From assembly GCA_016290385.1 (NCBI GenBank), contig JAEETO010000003.1, forward strand, positions 1-64,000: a stretch of DNA of 64,000 bases, written 5' to 3'. The translations under genes and the position numbers were made by a program. This DNA comes from Bacteroidales bacterium. Lineage in GTDB: Bacteria; Bacteroidota; Bacteroidia; Bacteroidales; UBA932. Shown here in pieces: positions 35,024-45,619 of this stretch. The notes beneath the pieces are model-generated. The model had not been told where the DNA came from. It saw only the letters and a list, made by a program, of their open reading frames with translations, and searched no databases. How positions within the stretch are numbered: the stretch's first letter is position 1; each line of letters begins with the position of its first letter.

Positions 35024-37093
35024 CTATAATCCCCATGCGCCGGCATCGAATTTTGATTCTGCTTCTTTTTCGTATTCGTCTTTCAGGTTGTGGAAGAAAT
35101 TGAAGCCCGTACGCTTCTCCAGTTCCGCCACGGAACAGGCTTCGTTCTTGCTGATGGTCTGGCTGCCGTAACTGCGGTTCTCCAGCCAGAAGCCGATGGC
35201 CGAGTAGCCGCCGTTGGCGGATCCGGCCTTGTACTTGAGGACAGCCTTGAAATAGGCTTTCGGCACGGCCACGGGCTTGCCCACGGCATCGTTGGTATAT
35301 TGGATCGCCTCCCCTTCTTCGGTACGGAGCACGCAGCCTGTCACGACGTAGACCGTGTCGGACGAGGAGATCTGGTTGCGGACCAGTTCCTCGAGTTTCT
35401 CCCAGATGCCCTGGTTGAGGTTCTGGTTCTGTGGTGTTATGTTGGTATAATAGAATGTCTGCTCGTTGGCGGCGACGGTACACAGGCGGTCGGCCGAAGG
35501 AAGCTGGTGGCCGCGGTCCCAGCCGGCATAGCTGCGGGACACGTCACCCTGGTAGCGGCGCGGCACCAGCGGGTCGTAATCCCATTTGTCGGTGCGCGAA
35601 ACCCCGCGGGTCATGCCGCTGTAGAGCGGATAGGCCACCCAGAGCGCCACGCGGTTGTCCAGGTCGTACCAGAAGGAATAGTTGCGCACGTTATAATCTT
35701 TGTAGACCATGTCGTGGCTGAAGTAAGCCTTCCCTTCCGCCGCCTGGATGAAGGGCAGCTCAAGCCAGGAGGCCACGGGACTCGGCACCACGGCTTCCAG
35801 CGGCTGCTGGTCGATCGTGAAGGTCAGCGTGTTGGGCGTGACGGAGGCTTCCGTCGCGAACGTGATCACGGCCTGGCGGCCTTCCGAGGTACTCGGATTT
35901 TCGGTATAGCTAATGACGACGTTGCCGCCGGTCGTGCCGGAAGAAGGCGTCACGGTGAATGCGTCGCTTGAAGACTTGGCCGTCCACGGAACGTTGGCGG
36001 AGACGGTCAGGGTGAGCGAACCGGCGTCACCGCTGACGGAGGCTTCGGTCTTGGCCAGGGAGAAATATGGATCACTCGCGAAGCGCGGGCCGGTCAGGCC
36101 GGCGAAGTCGGCTTTCTCCGAGACGACCATCTGGATGCGCCCGGCATATTTGCCGGCGATACCTTTGAGCGTGCCGCTGCCGGTGGGGACGGGATCGTCC
36201 TTGAACACGGCATATTGGGAGGTGAACAGGTCGAAGCTGCCGCCATCCTTGCCTTCGAAAGTCACCGAGCCTTTGTTCCCGGCCGCATAGAACGACTGGC
36301 CGACGAAAGTATCTTTCAGCTGCACGTCGGACACGGCCACGTACATCGATTCGAATTTTCCGCTCAGCAGCTCTTCGATGGTGATCTGCCGGGGCGTGGG
36401 CGTCGTCTCGCCAAGGTAATCCACATTGCTCAGCGACAGATTCTTCACCTGGATGGCACCGTCCGAATAGACGGAAAGGATCTGGTTCTGCAAGTGGACG
36501 CGCACTTTATGTCCGCGGGCGAAAGTCTTGTTGTCGCCGTCACAGTAAAGCATCAGACCGGCCTCGCCGTCGGAGATGATGATGGTCTTGGCGGAACTGT
36601 AGTTGTTCAGGCCGCCGTCGGTATCGCGGCGATAGTCGCTGATGACGATTCCTTCAATAAGGATGTCTTCCTTGATCGTATAATCCTTACCCGGATACAG
36701 GGCGCGGATTTCGCTGATGGTCTTGGTCACGGACGCGGGCTTCACATACATCTGCTGCGAGACGCTGACTTTCTTCTGGTCGTCGACAGACTCGACGGTA
36801 ATCGAACCCGTGCGCGCGTCGGCAGCGTTGGTGGAAACGGTGACCGTCACCGTACCGGTGCCGCTACCCGAGGAGGGAGTGACACGGATCCAGGATTCGG
36901 AAGTACGCGCATACCACATTCCCTTGCAATTCACCGCGAAGGTTGCCGAGCCTCCTTCGGCCGTAAATTCCAGAGAGGAAGGAGCTACCGAGACCGTCAG
37001 TTTCTCGGGTGCCGGTTCGGGCTGCGGCTTCTCGCACGACGCCAGGACCAGGGCCAGTCCGGCAAAAAGAAATAATAGGCGAAGGGCTTTCAT
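35024..37093 (-). CDS. Lipoprotein with BACON-like and DUF5689/OB-like domains and a C-terminal DNA/RNA non-specific endonuclease
   Basis: Lipobox LVLASC; nuclease signature WDRGHQLPSADRLCTVAANEQTFYYTNITPQNQNLNQGIWEKLE. Confidence 0.85.
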   Translation of the reverse strand: MKALRLLFLFAGLALVLASCEKPQPEPAPEKLTVSVAPSSLEFTAEGGSATFAVNCKGMWYARTSESWIRVTPSSGSGTGTVTVTVSTNAADARTGSITVESVDDQKKVSVSQQMYVKPASVTKTISEIRALYPGKDYTIKEDILIEGIVISDYRRDTDGGLNNYSSAKTIIISDGEAGLMLYCDGDNKTFARGHKVRVHLQNQILSVYSDGAIQVKNLSLSNVDYLGETTPTPRQITIEELLSGKFESMYVAVSDVQLKDTFVGQSFYAAGNKGSVTFEGKDGGSFDLFTSQYAVFKDDPVPTGSGTLKGIAGKYAGRIQMVVSEKADFAGLTGPRFASDPYFSLAKTEASVSGDAGSLTLTVSANVPWTAKSSSDAFTVTPSSGTTGGNVVISYTENPSTSEGRQAVITFATEASVTPNTLTFTIDQQPLEAVVPSPVASWLELPFIQAAEGKAYFSHDMVYKDYNVRNYSFWYDLDNRVALWVAYPLYSGMTRGVSRTDKWDYDPLVPRRYQGDVSRSYAGWDRGHQLPSADRLCTVAANEQTFYYTNITPQNQNLNQGIWEKLEELVRNQISSSDTVYVVTGCVLRTEEGEAIQYTNDAVGKPVAVPKAYFKAVLKYKAGSANGGYSAIGFWLENRSYGSQTISKNEACSVAELEKRTGFNFFHNLKDEYEKEAESKFDAGAWGL

Positions 37094-37131
37094 CAGGACA
37101 TAAAGTCTAACCTGCAAATTTACCAATAATT

Positions 37132-37162
37132 TTTGTTTCCCGCAATTAATATCCTACCTTTG
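37132..37162 (+). promoter_or_regulatory. Bacteroidota-type promoter for metK (TTTG-N19-TACCTTTG)
   Basis: TTTG at 37132-37135, TACCTTTG at 37155-37162; matches the TTTG/TAnnTTTG consensus. Confidence 0.7.
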
Positions 37163-37174
37163 CGGCCTAAAACC

Positions 37175-37222
37175 AAGTGGATGGATTTGACTGCTTGCCA
37201 ACCACTCTAAAAAAGGCTAAAA
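37175..37222 (+). ncRNA. SAM-II/SAM-V-like riboswitch aptamer in the metK leader
   Basis: AGTGGATGGATTTGACTGCTTGCCAACCACTCTAAAAAAGGCTAAA: P1 AGTGG/CCACT, GATTTnACnGnTTGC loop and A-rich GCTAAA 3' segment typical of the SAM-II H-type pseudoknot. Confidence 0.72.
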
Positions 37223-37224
37223 TT

Positions 37225-38466
<1,242 letters not shown>

Positions 38467-38826
38467 GCGCAAGGCTTTCCGGACCGGCTTTTCGAGACCG
38501 GGTACATACACATCGTAGCTGACGCGGGCGGAAGCAGCGTCCTCGTCGAGTTCGATGGTAACGATTTTGAAAGAGGTCTGTTCAACGGCCTCTTTTATTT
38601 TTTGTGCCAGGTCGGCGGACAGGGATTCCTGGTCTTCGGCTCCCTGTGCGACCAGGGCGGCGAAGCGCGGCGTGCATAAGGAGGCAGCGGCGGCGTAATC
38701 CGCTGCATAATAGGCCTTCAGAAAGGATTCAGCCGCGGCTTCGACTTGCTTCTCGGGACGCTGGCAGGCGGCCAGAGCCAGCAGGGTCACGACGCAGAGC
38801 GCAAAGGACAGATACTTTTTCATGGC

Positions 38827-41340
38827 TTACAGGTCCAATTCAACTACGGTGATGCCCGCGCCTCCCTGCTGCACCGCCTCATCGCGAAACGAAGCCACGG
38901 AAGGGACGGTCTTGAGGTACTTGCGGATCTCTTCGCGGAGCACGCCGTTGCCCTTGCCATGCAGGATCTTGACCTGTCCCACGCCCACCATCGTGGCATC
39001 GTCGATGAAGTGCATGACGATGTCGAGGGCGTCGGCCAGGCGCTGGCCCCGGATGTCGATCGTGGGCTTGAATTCGAGCTTGCGGCGGCTGATCGATTCG
39101 CTGTCGTAGTGGATGACCGGACGGAAAGTGCTGCGGGTCTGCTCCTTGTATTGCTGGTTGGAGATCTTTTCAACTTTGCCGGGGGCGATCTTCGAGATGA
39201 TGCTTCCGACCGACACGGAGATATATTTGGCGGCGATCTGCGTGACTTCGCCCACCATGTTGTTGTCTTTCAAACGAACTTTATCACCCACCTGCAACGG
39301 CGTTTTATCTGCTCTGTCCGTTACTCCCGGCTTGCCATCCTTGCCGTCATGCCGGGCTTGACCCGGCATCTCGCCCCGCCGCTCCTTACGCACCCGCTCC
39401 CGCTCTTTCCGCTCCGTGATCTTCTGCATCTTCCGCTCAATGGCGGCGTCGTTCTCGCTGGGCTTCTCTTCCTTGAGGGTTTCCTTGAATTTCGTGAGTT
39501 TCTCACGCGCCAGGCGGGTCTTGTCGCGCTCGGCCTGGGCCTCGCGGATCTCGCGAATGGTGCGTTCTACCTGCTTGTTGGCCTCGGACACAATGTCGGC
39601 GGCTTCGGCACGGGCCTCGTCGAGCATGCGCTTCTTGAGCGCCTTGACGTCTTCGAGCTCTTTCTGGTATCTGTCGGTGAGGCTCTCCAGGGTCTTGTCG
39701 GTACTCTTGATGCGGGCGAGTTTCTCGTCGAGGACGCGGCGGCTGCGGGCGATCTGGCGAAGGTTGCGCTCGATGTTGACGAATTCGCTGCCGGCCCGTT
39801 GCTCGGCATCCTTGACCACGTCGGCGGGCAGACCCATCTTCCGGGCCAGTTCAAAGGCGAAGGAATTGCCGGGCATGCCCTGCTGGAGCTGGAACAGGGG
39901 CTTGATGGCGGCGCCGTCGAAAAGCATGGCGCCGTTGACCACGCCGGTACTCTTGTCCGCGTAGAGCTTGAGGTTGGTGTAATGGGTGGTGATCACGCCG
40001 TAGGCGCCCAGGTCGTCGAGCCGTGCGAGCACGGCTTCGGCGATCGCGCCGCCTGCGGCGGGCTCGGTGCCGCTGCCAAATTCGTCGATCAGCACGAGGG
40101 AATGCTCGGTGGCATGCGTCAGGATCTCCCGCATGTTCTGCAGGTGTGAGCTGTAGGTGCTCAGGTCGTTTTCGAGCGACTGGTCGTCGCCGATGTCGAT
40201 GAAGATGCTGTCGAAAATCAGCATTTCGCTCACTTCCGAGGTGGGGATGAGCATGCCCCACTGGAACATGTACTGCAGCAGGCCCACCGTCTTGAGACAC
40301 ACCGACTTGCCGCCAGCGTTCGGGCCGGAGATCAGCAGGATGTGCTTCTCGCGGCTGAGCGAGAGGGTCAACGGCACAATCTCTTTTTTCTCGCGCCGGA
40401 GCGAGGCTTCCAGCAGCGGATGGCGGGCGCGGCGCAGGTTCATCTCGCCGTTGTCCGACAGCACGGGCATGCCGGCGATCATGTCGAGGGCCACCAGTGC
40501 CTTGGCGCGGATGAAGTCGATCTCGCCGATATATTCGGAGGCGGCGATCAAGCCGCCGAGGTATGGCCGGAGAAATTCGGTGAAGACGAAGAGGATTCGG
40601 GCGATCTCGCGCTGTTCGTCGAACTGGAGTTCGCGGATCTGGTTGCCCAATTCCACGATTTCGAAAGGTTCGACGAAAGCGGTCTTGCCACTGGCCGACT
40701 CGTCGTACACGATGCCGGGCAATTTCTTCTTGCTTCCGGCTGCCACGGGAATCAGCACCCGTCCGTCGCGGACCACCACTTCGGCGTCGGCCTCGACCAG
40801 GCCTTCGCCCTTGGCATTGCCCAGGATGGCATTGATGCGACGCGACACCTGTCCCTCCTTGGAACGGAGGGTGCGGCGGATCTCGGCGAGTTCGGGCGAT
40901 GCGTTGTCGCGCACTTCGCCGTTTCGGTCGAGGATGGCTTCGATGCGGCGGCTGATTTCCGGATCGTAGCTGACCGATGCGGAGATCTGCCGGAGCATGG
41001 GATAGAGGTCGTCCTTGCAGTCGCGGAAAAAGGCCAGGATGCGGCGCAGGGTATCAAGGCTGGTGCGCAGGGCGCGCAGCGACGGGAGGTCGATGCTGGT
41101 ATTTTCGGCCTGAATCGGCAGCAGGAATTCCTTGGTGTCGAGATAGCCGCCGGCCGGGAAACTGTCTTCAAACAGGCAGATGAGCCGCATCTCGTCGGTC
41201 AGGCGGAGCCGGAACATGATTTCGTCGGGGTCGCGCGACATCTGTTCGGCGGCAACTTTCCGACGGGCATATTCTGTAACGGCTTTGGCGGCGATCCTGT
41301 CCCGCACCTTGTCGAATCCGATTTTCTGTTCGAGTACCAT
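38827..41340 (-). CDS. mutS2: MutS2 family endonuclease/ATPase carrying an in-frame palindromic repeat
   Basis: Walker A SGPNAGGKSVCLKTVGL, Walker B SLVLIDEFGSGTEP, TTHYTNLKLYAD, C-terminal SMR domain (TIDIRGQRLADALDIVMHFIDDATMVGVGQVKILHGKGNGVLREEIRKYL). Confidence 0.95.
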   Translation of the reverse strand: MVLEQKIGFDKVRDRIAAKAVTEYARRKVAAEQMSRDPDEIMFRLRLTDEMRLICLFEDSFPAGGYLDTKEFLLPIQAENTSIDLPSLRALRTSLDTLRRILAFFRDCKDDLYPMLRQISASVSYDPEISRRIEAILDRNGEVRDNASPELAEIRRTLRSKEGQVSRRINAILGNAKGEGLVEADAEVVVRDGRVLIPVAAGSKKKLPGIVYDESASGKTAFVEPFEIVELGNQIRELQFDEQREIARILFVFTEFLRPYLGGLIAASEYIGEIDFIRAKALVALDMIAGMPVLSDNGEMNLRRARHPLLEASLRREKKEIVPLTLSLSREKHILLISGPNAGGKSVCLKTVGLLQYMFQWGMLIPTSEVSEMLIFDSIFIDIGDDQSLENDLSTYSSHLQNMREILTHATEHSLVLIDEFGSGTEPAAGGAIAEAVLARLDDLGAYGVITTHYTNLKLYADKSTGVVNGAMLFDGAAIKPLFQLQQGMPGNSFAFELARKMGLPADVVKDAEQRAGSEFVNIERNLRQIARSRRVLDEKLARIKSTDKTLESLTDRYQKELEDVKALKKRMLDEARAEAADIVSEANKQVERTIREIREAQAERDKTRLAREKLTKFKETLKEEKPSENDAAIERKMQKITERKERERVRKERRGEMPGQARHDGKDGKPGVTDRADKTPLQVGDKVRLKDNNMVGEVTQIAAKYISVSVGSIISKIAPGKVEKISNQQYKEQTRSTFRPVIHYDSESISRRKLEFKPTIDIRGQRLADALDIVMHFIDDATMVGVGQVKILHGKGNGVLREEIRKYLKTVPSVASFRDEAVQQGGAGITVVELDL
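39345..39371. repeat. Palindromic repeat copy inside mutS2
   Basis: gtcatgccgggcttgacccggcatctc; translates as MPGQARHD. Confidence 0.88.
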
Positions 41341-41355
41341 GGGCGGGACGAAGGC

Positions 41356-42138
41356 TTATTTATAGGATTCCTCGATGGCCAGTCGCAATTCCGTGATACT
41401 GCCCATCGTCTTGATCTGTCCTTCCTGGACGAAGGAGATATGGCCGGTTTCTTCCGAGACCACGATGACCGAGGCGTCGCTGACTTCGGAGATGCCGATG
41501 GCGGCGCGGTGGCGCATGCCGTAATGGGCGGGGATATCCTGCCGCTGCGTGATGGGCAGCGTGCAGCGGGCCGCCAGGATACGGTTCACGGAGAGAACCA
41601 TGGCTCCGTCGTGGAGAGGGGAATTCTTGAAAAATATGTTCTCGATGAGGCGACGGCTGATGCGGGCGTCGATCTCGTCGCCCGTATCGATGATATCGCC
41701 CAGGGCCGATCCGTGCCGGAGGACGATCAGGGCGCCGGTGCGGGTCTCGGCCATCTGGCTGCATGCGGCCGTCAGTTCTTCGAGTTCGGCGGGCTGCATG
41801 CCGGCCGATCGGGTCTGGCGGAACAATTTGCTGAAGATGCCTTTCTGGGCGGCGGCCGAGGTACTGGAGCTGATGCGCAGCAGGAAGCGCCGGATCTCCG
41901 GCTGGAAGATCACCAGCAGGGCTACGACGCCCACGCCCAGCACCTGTCCCAGGATGAACGACAGCAGCTTCATGCCCAGCGCGCGCGACGCAATCCAGAC
42001 GACATAGAGCAGCAGGATTCCCAGGAAGATATTGACCGCCGACGTCCCTCGTACCACCCGGATCAGCCAATAGATCAGCAACCCGACCATAATCACGTCG
42101 AGCACGTCAATCCACGATATATCTATGAAATCGAACAT
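41356..42138 (-). CDS. cdaA: Diadenylate cyclase (CdaA/DacA type)
   Basis: Three N-terminal TM helices; LHDGAMVLSV and MRHRAAIGISE motifs. Confidence 0.95.
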   Translation of the reverse strand: MFDFIDISWIDVLDVIMVGLLIYWLIRVVRGTSAVNIFLGILLLYVVWIASRALGMKLLSFILGQVLGVGVVALLVIFQPEIRRFLLRISSSTSAAAQKGIFSKLFRQTRSAGMQPAELEELTAACSQMAETRTGALIVLRHGSALGDIIDTGDEIDARISRRLIENIFFKNSPLHDGAMVLSVNRILAARCTLPITQRQDIPAHYGMRHRAAIGISEVSDASVIVVSEETGHISFVQEGQIKTMGSITELRLAIEESYK

Positions 42139-42172
42139 ATTCGAACAAAGATAGTAAATATTTCGAATATCT

Positions 42173-42230
42173 CGTCATTCCGGACTTGATCCGGAATCTC
42201 TCCCCCTCACCACGGGCTTGACACGAAGTC
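42173..42230. repeat. Palindromic repeat copies between cdaA and comF (one diverged)
   Basis: ctcgtcattccggacttgatccggaatctc...cacgggcttgacacgaagtct. Confidence 0.75.
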
Positions 42231-42236
42231 TTTACA

Positions 42237-42965
42237 TTATTGCCCGGCGTAAGCCAGAGTCGCACAACTTATTTCAAAGTTAGCGGCGAGGAGCGGTGTG
42301 GCGCAGGCGGCGAGGGTGGAGCCGGTGGTCAGGGTGTCGTCGATGAGCAGGATATGACGGATGCCCTGCTGCTGCAGGTCAGCGGCGCAGCGCAGATCGA
42401 CCGCAAAGGCACCTTGTACGTTCTTCGTTTTGGCAGCACCATGCAACTTCGTCTGTGTCTTCGTGTTTCTTCGCCGCCGGAGCAGTTTCGTCTCGACAGG
42501 CAGCCCCATCGCCTGCGCCACGCCCCGGGCAATCAGTTCGGCCTGATTGTAGCCGCGTTTCCAACGGCGCAGCGGATGCAGCGGCACGGGAACGACGGCC
42601 TGGCAGCCCCGGAACATCCGGCTCGCTGCCATCTGCCTGCCCAGCAGTTCGCCCATACGGACGGCCAGCTGCCGTCGGTTGCCGTATTTGATACCATAGA
42701 GGATGCTCCTGTAGTCACTTTCCGTCCGGAAAAAGAACAGCGAAGCCGCATCCTGAACCTCGAAGCGCCGCGCCAGCCGCTCGAACGCCGCATTCTGCAC
42801 GATGTCCCACTGGTACGTCATCGGCAATCCTTCCAGGCAAGCCGCACAGACATCCCATTCGTCTTCAGCCAGAAACTTTTTGCAAACCACGCATTTCCGC
42901 GGAAAAAACAATTCCCGCAGCCCCCGGATGCTCGATGATAACTGATGAATCAATCCGTCGCACAT
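42237..42965 (-). CDS. ComF family phosphoribosyltransferase-like protein
   Basis: Cys motif CVVCKKFLAEDEWDVCAACLEGLP; VVPVPLHPLRRWKRGYNQAELIARGVA; ILLIDDTLTTGSTL. Confidence 0.93.
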   Translation of the reverse strand: MCDGLIHQLSSSIRGLRELFFPRKCVVCKKFLAEDEWDVCAACLEGLPMTYQWDIVQNAAFERLARRFEVQDAASLFFFRTESDYRSILYGIKYGNRRQLAVRMGELLGRQMAASRMFRGCQAVVPVPLHPLRRWKRGYNQAELIARGVAQAMGLPVETKLLRRRRNTKTQTKLHGAAKTKNVQGAFAVDLRCAADLQQQGIRHILLIDDTLTTGSTLAACATPLLAANFEISCATLAYAGQ

Positions 42966-43023
42966 ATCGCCCGCCTCGAAGATTTGAAGGCAAGATAGGA
43001 AATAATGCGTAATTTTGCAAGGT

Positions 43024-43467
43024 ATGATCGACCAACGGATTGTAGATTTTATCGGGGAGCACCATGTGCTGACGGTGGCGTGCGTGTCGCCGGAAGACGG
43101 GCCGTGGTGTGCGAATGCTTTCTATGTATTTGACGAACAGGAAGAAGGCTTTATCATCACTTCGGAAGAGAAGACGCGGCACGCACAGTTGTTTCTGGAG
43201 AATCCGCGGGTTGCCGGCTCCGTCGTGCTGGAGACCGAACAGGTCGGCAAGATCCAGGGACTGCAGTTCACGGGTACCGTCGGCCGTTGCGACGGCGGCC
43301 TCTTCGACCGCTGCCGTCTGAAATATCTCAAGCGCTTTCCCTACGCCGTCTTCAAAGGCGGCGAAGTCTGGCTCATCACCCTCGACACCCTCAAATACAC
43401 CGACAACCGGCTGGGCTTCGGCAAGAAACTGCTATGGCACAGAGATTCCGGGTCAAGCCCGGAATGA
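43024..43467 (+). CDS. YhbP/UPF0306-like pyridoxamine 5'-phosphate oxidase-fold protein; C-terminus encoded by a repeat
   Basis: MIDQRIVDFIGEHHVLTVACVSPEDGPWCANAFYVFDEQEEGFIITSEEKTRHAQLF...; -7 box TAATTTTG at 43010-43017; ends HRDSGSSPE*. Confidence 0.82.
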   Translation: MIDQRIVDFIGEHHVLTVACVSPEDGPWCANAFYVFDEQEEGFIITSEEKTRHAQLFLENPRVAGSVVLETEQVGKIQGLQFTGTVGRCDGGLFDRCRLKYLKRFPYAVFKGGEVWLITLDTLKYTDNRLGFGKKLLWHRDSGSSPE

Positions 43468-43528
43468 CGAGGGATCAAGCCCGGAATGACGTTTTTTATC
43501 GTCACCCCGGACCTGATCCGGGGTCTGA
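43444..43528. repeat. Palindromic repeat array at the convergent 3' ends
   Basis: gattccgggtcaagcccggaatgacgagggatcaagcccggaatgacgttttttatcgtcaccccggacctgatccggggtctga. Confidence 0.9.
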
Positions 43529-43530
43529 GT

Positions 43531-45501
43531 TTACTGAAGCATTTCTGATAATAGTGCGTCCATATGGGCATAGTCGCGGAGGAGCCAGAGGACATAGCGG
43601 ATGTCAACGCAGATGCAGCGGTTCATGGCGTCGACGAAATAGGTGTCGCCGGCCAGCGACTCCTTGTTGCCGTCGAAGGCCAGGCCGATCAGTTCACCTT
43701 TGGCGTTGAGCACCGGCGAACCCGAGTTACCGCCCGTGATATCGTTGTCCGTCAGGAAATTGACGGGAATCTCCGGGTTGCTCTGCAACAGCTCCCGGAA
43801 GTCCGGTTTCAGCGTGAATTCGTAGTCATCGGGGTTGAATTTCTCCAGGATGCCTGCCGTCCGTGTGCGGGAGGCCAGCGACACCGCGTCGCGCGGCTCG
43901 ATGGGTCGCACCTTGCCGTAAGTGATGCGCATGGTGGAGTTCGCATCAGGATACATCGGCTGCTTCTTGGCCAGCTTCATCTGATAAACCGCGTCTTTGA
44001 ATTCTTTCTCCAGGGAACTCTTGCTCACGCCTGCCTCGATTTCATCGCGTTTCTCGTTGAACTGCACGATCTTGCACGAAGTGAGCGCATCGTGGATGTG
44101 CCCGTCGAACACCTCGTTGAGCATGGCATCGACATCCCCGCCGAAGCGGTCATAGAGACCACGCAGATAGTCTCCCCAATAGTCACGGCGCACATATTTG
44201 AAGAACTGGTTGAGCGAATAGCGCAACAGGTCGCGCTCCACCCGCATGTCGAGCGACGCCAACTCCTTGGCCGCCATCACCGTATCACCCCGCTGCAAGG
44301 CATTGGAATAGCGGTGCAGGTTGGTGCCGCGCACCAGCGTCTCCTGAAAATAGACGATCTGCTGGTTGATGCCCGCCACATCTTCGTATTTCTGGCCCAG
44401 ACGGTAGATCAGGTTGGAATTGCCCAGCCATTTCTGGAGCTGCTGCTCCTCGGTCCGCTTCGCGTCGACCACGCCGAAACGGTTGTAGCAATAGATCTCA
44501 CCTTCGCGAATCTCCTGCACGTTGCTCAGGCTGAAATAACGGTCGGCATATTTGAGGCGGACGGCCACGTCCTCGTTCATCCATTTGTCCATGATCTTCA
44601 TCTGGTCGAGCCGGAACTGCGCCTGGATGGGATTCTGGATCTGCAGGATCTCCTCGACGGCATAGGAAGACGCATAGCGGTTGGTCCGTCCGGGATAGCC
44701 GATGACCATGGTGAAATCTCCGTCCTTGATTCCGGCCTGTGAGATCTTCAGGATCTTTCGGGGATGCATCGGCACGTTTTCGGGCGCGTATTCCGCCGGC
44801 GAACCGTCGGGCGCCGTATAGATGCGGTAGATGGCAAAATCTCCCTTATGCTGCGGCCACTCCCAGTTGTCGGTGTCGCCGCCGAACGACGCGACGCTCA
44901 CCGGCGGCGCCGCTACCAGCCGCACGTCGCGATACACCTGATAGAGCGCCATGTAAAACTTGTTGCCATTGTAGTACGACGAGCAGATGAGTTCACCCTG
45001 GCCTTCGTAGATCTTGCCGTACTTCTCTTCGACCTGACGATATACCCGCCGCATGGCCATGGGCTTGTGCGCGACGTCGAACTCCTGGCGCAAGGCCTGG
45101 ACTTCGTCGGTCACGTCCCATATCTTCTTGAGGAAATAGATGGCCTGCCCCTTGACGGGAAGTTCCTCATCGCGCCGCATGGCCCAGAAACCGTCTTCCA
45201 GATAGTTGTGGCCCAGGGTGCTCAAGGCGTGGATGTCGCTGTAGGCACAGTGATGGTTGGTGATCATCAGGCCGTCGTTCGAGATCATGCTGCCGGTGCA
45301 GCCGAAAGCGAGGGCCACCACGGCGTCGGAGAGGCTTTCCTGCTCCTCATCGTAGAGCACCTTGGCGTCGAGCTTGAGGCCGGCCGCCTTCATCCGCTTC
45401 TCCAGGGCGCGGTCGATGGTGTTGATCATCCACATGCCTTCGTCGGCGAAGGCCGTTGCGGCGCACAACGTCAGCGCTGCCGCCAGTATCCATTTTTTCA
45501 T
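43531..45501 (-). CDS. S46 family dipeptidyl-peptidase (DPP7/DPP11 family)
   Basis: DEGMWMINTIDRALEKRMKAAGLKLDAKVLYDEEQESLSDAVVALAFGCTGSMISNDGLMITNHHCAYSDI; catalytic TGGNSGSPVLNAKGELIGLAFDGN. Confidence 0.95.
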   Translation of the reverse strand: MKKWILAAALTLCAATAFADEGMWMINTIDRALEKRMKAAGLKLDAKVLYDEEQESLSDAVVALAFGCTGSMISNDGLMITNHHCAYSDIHALSTLGHNYLEDGFWAMRRDEELPVKGQAIYFLKKIWDVTDEVQALRQEFDVAHKPMAMRRVYRQVEEKYGKIYEGQGELICSSYYNGNKFYMALYQVYRDVRLVAAPPVSVASFGGDTDNWEWPQHKGDFAIYRIYTAPDGSPAEYAPENVPMHPRKILKISQAGIKDGDFTMVIGYPGRTNRYASSYAVEEILQIQNPIQAQFRLDQMKIMDKWMNEDVAVRLKYADRYFSLSNVQEIREGEIYCYNRFGVVDAKRTEEQQLQKWLGNSNLIYRLGQKYEDVAGINQQIVYFQETLVRGTNLHRYSNALQRGDTVMAAKELASLDMRVERDLLRYSLNQFFKYVRRDYWGDYLRGLYDRFGGDVDAMLNEVFDGHIHDALTSCKIVQFNEKRDEIEAGVSKSSLEKEFKDAVYQMKLAKKQPMYPDANSTMRITYGKVRPIEPRDAVSLASRTRTAGILEKFNPDDYEFTLKPDFRELLQSNPEIPVNFLTDNDITGGNSGSPVLNAKGELIGLAFDGNKESLAGDTYFVDAMNRCICVDIRYVLWLLRDYAHMDALLSEMLQ

Positions 45502-45542
45502 CTGCAATGTAAGCATTTAATTATCAACGTTTTATATAAACT

Positions 45543-45567
45543 CACCCCTTTCTCTGAAAAGGGGGTG
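45543..45567 (-). terminator. Terminator-like hairpin between the DUF6850-like gene and the S46 peptidase gene
   Basis: CACCCCTTT-ctctg-AAAAGGGGGTG. Confidence 0.5.
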
Positions 45568-45619
45568 ATTTTCCATAATCACCTATGTATCAGCTGCGTA
45601 CATTGCAGCGAAAGAGCGG

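Noticed and set aside
37177-37224. In-frame GTG extension of metK ([16 protein letters not shown]-)
   Set aside because: It coincides with the aptamer sequence, and the conserved MetK N-terminus begins at [14 protein letters not shown] (37225).
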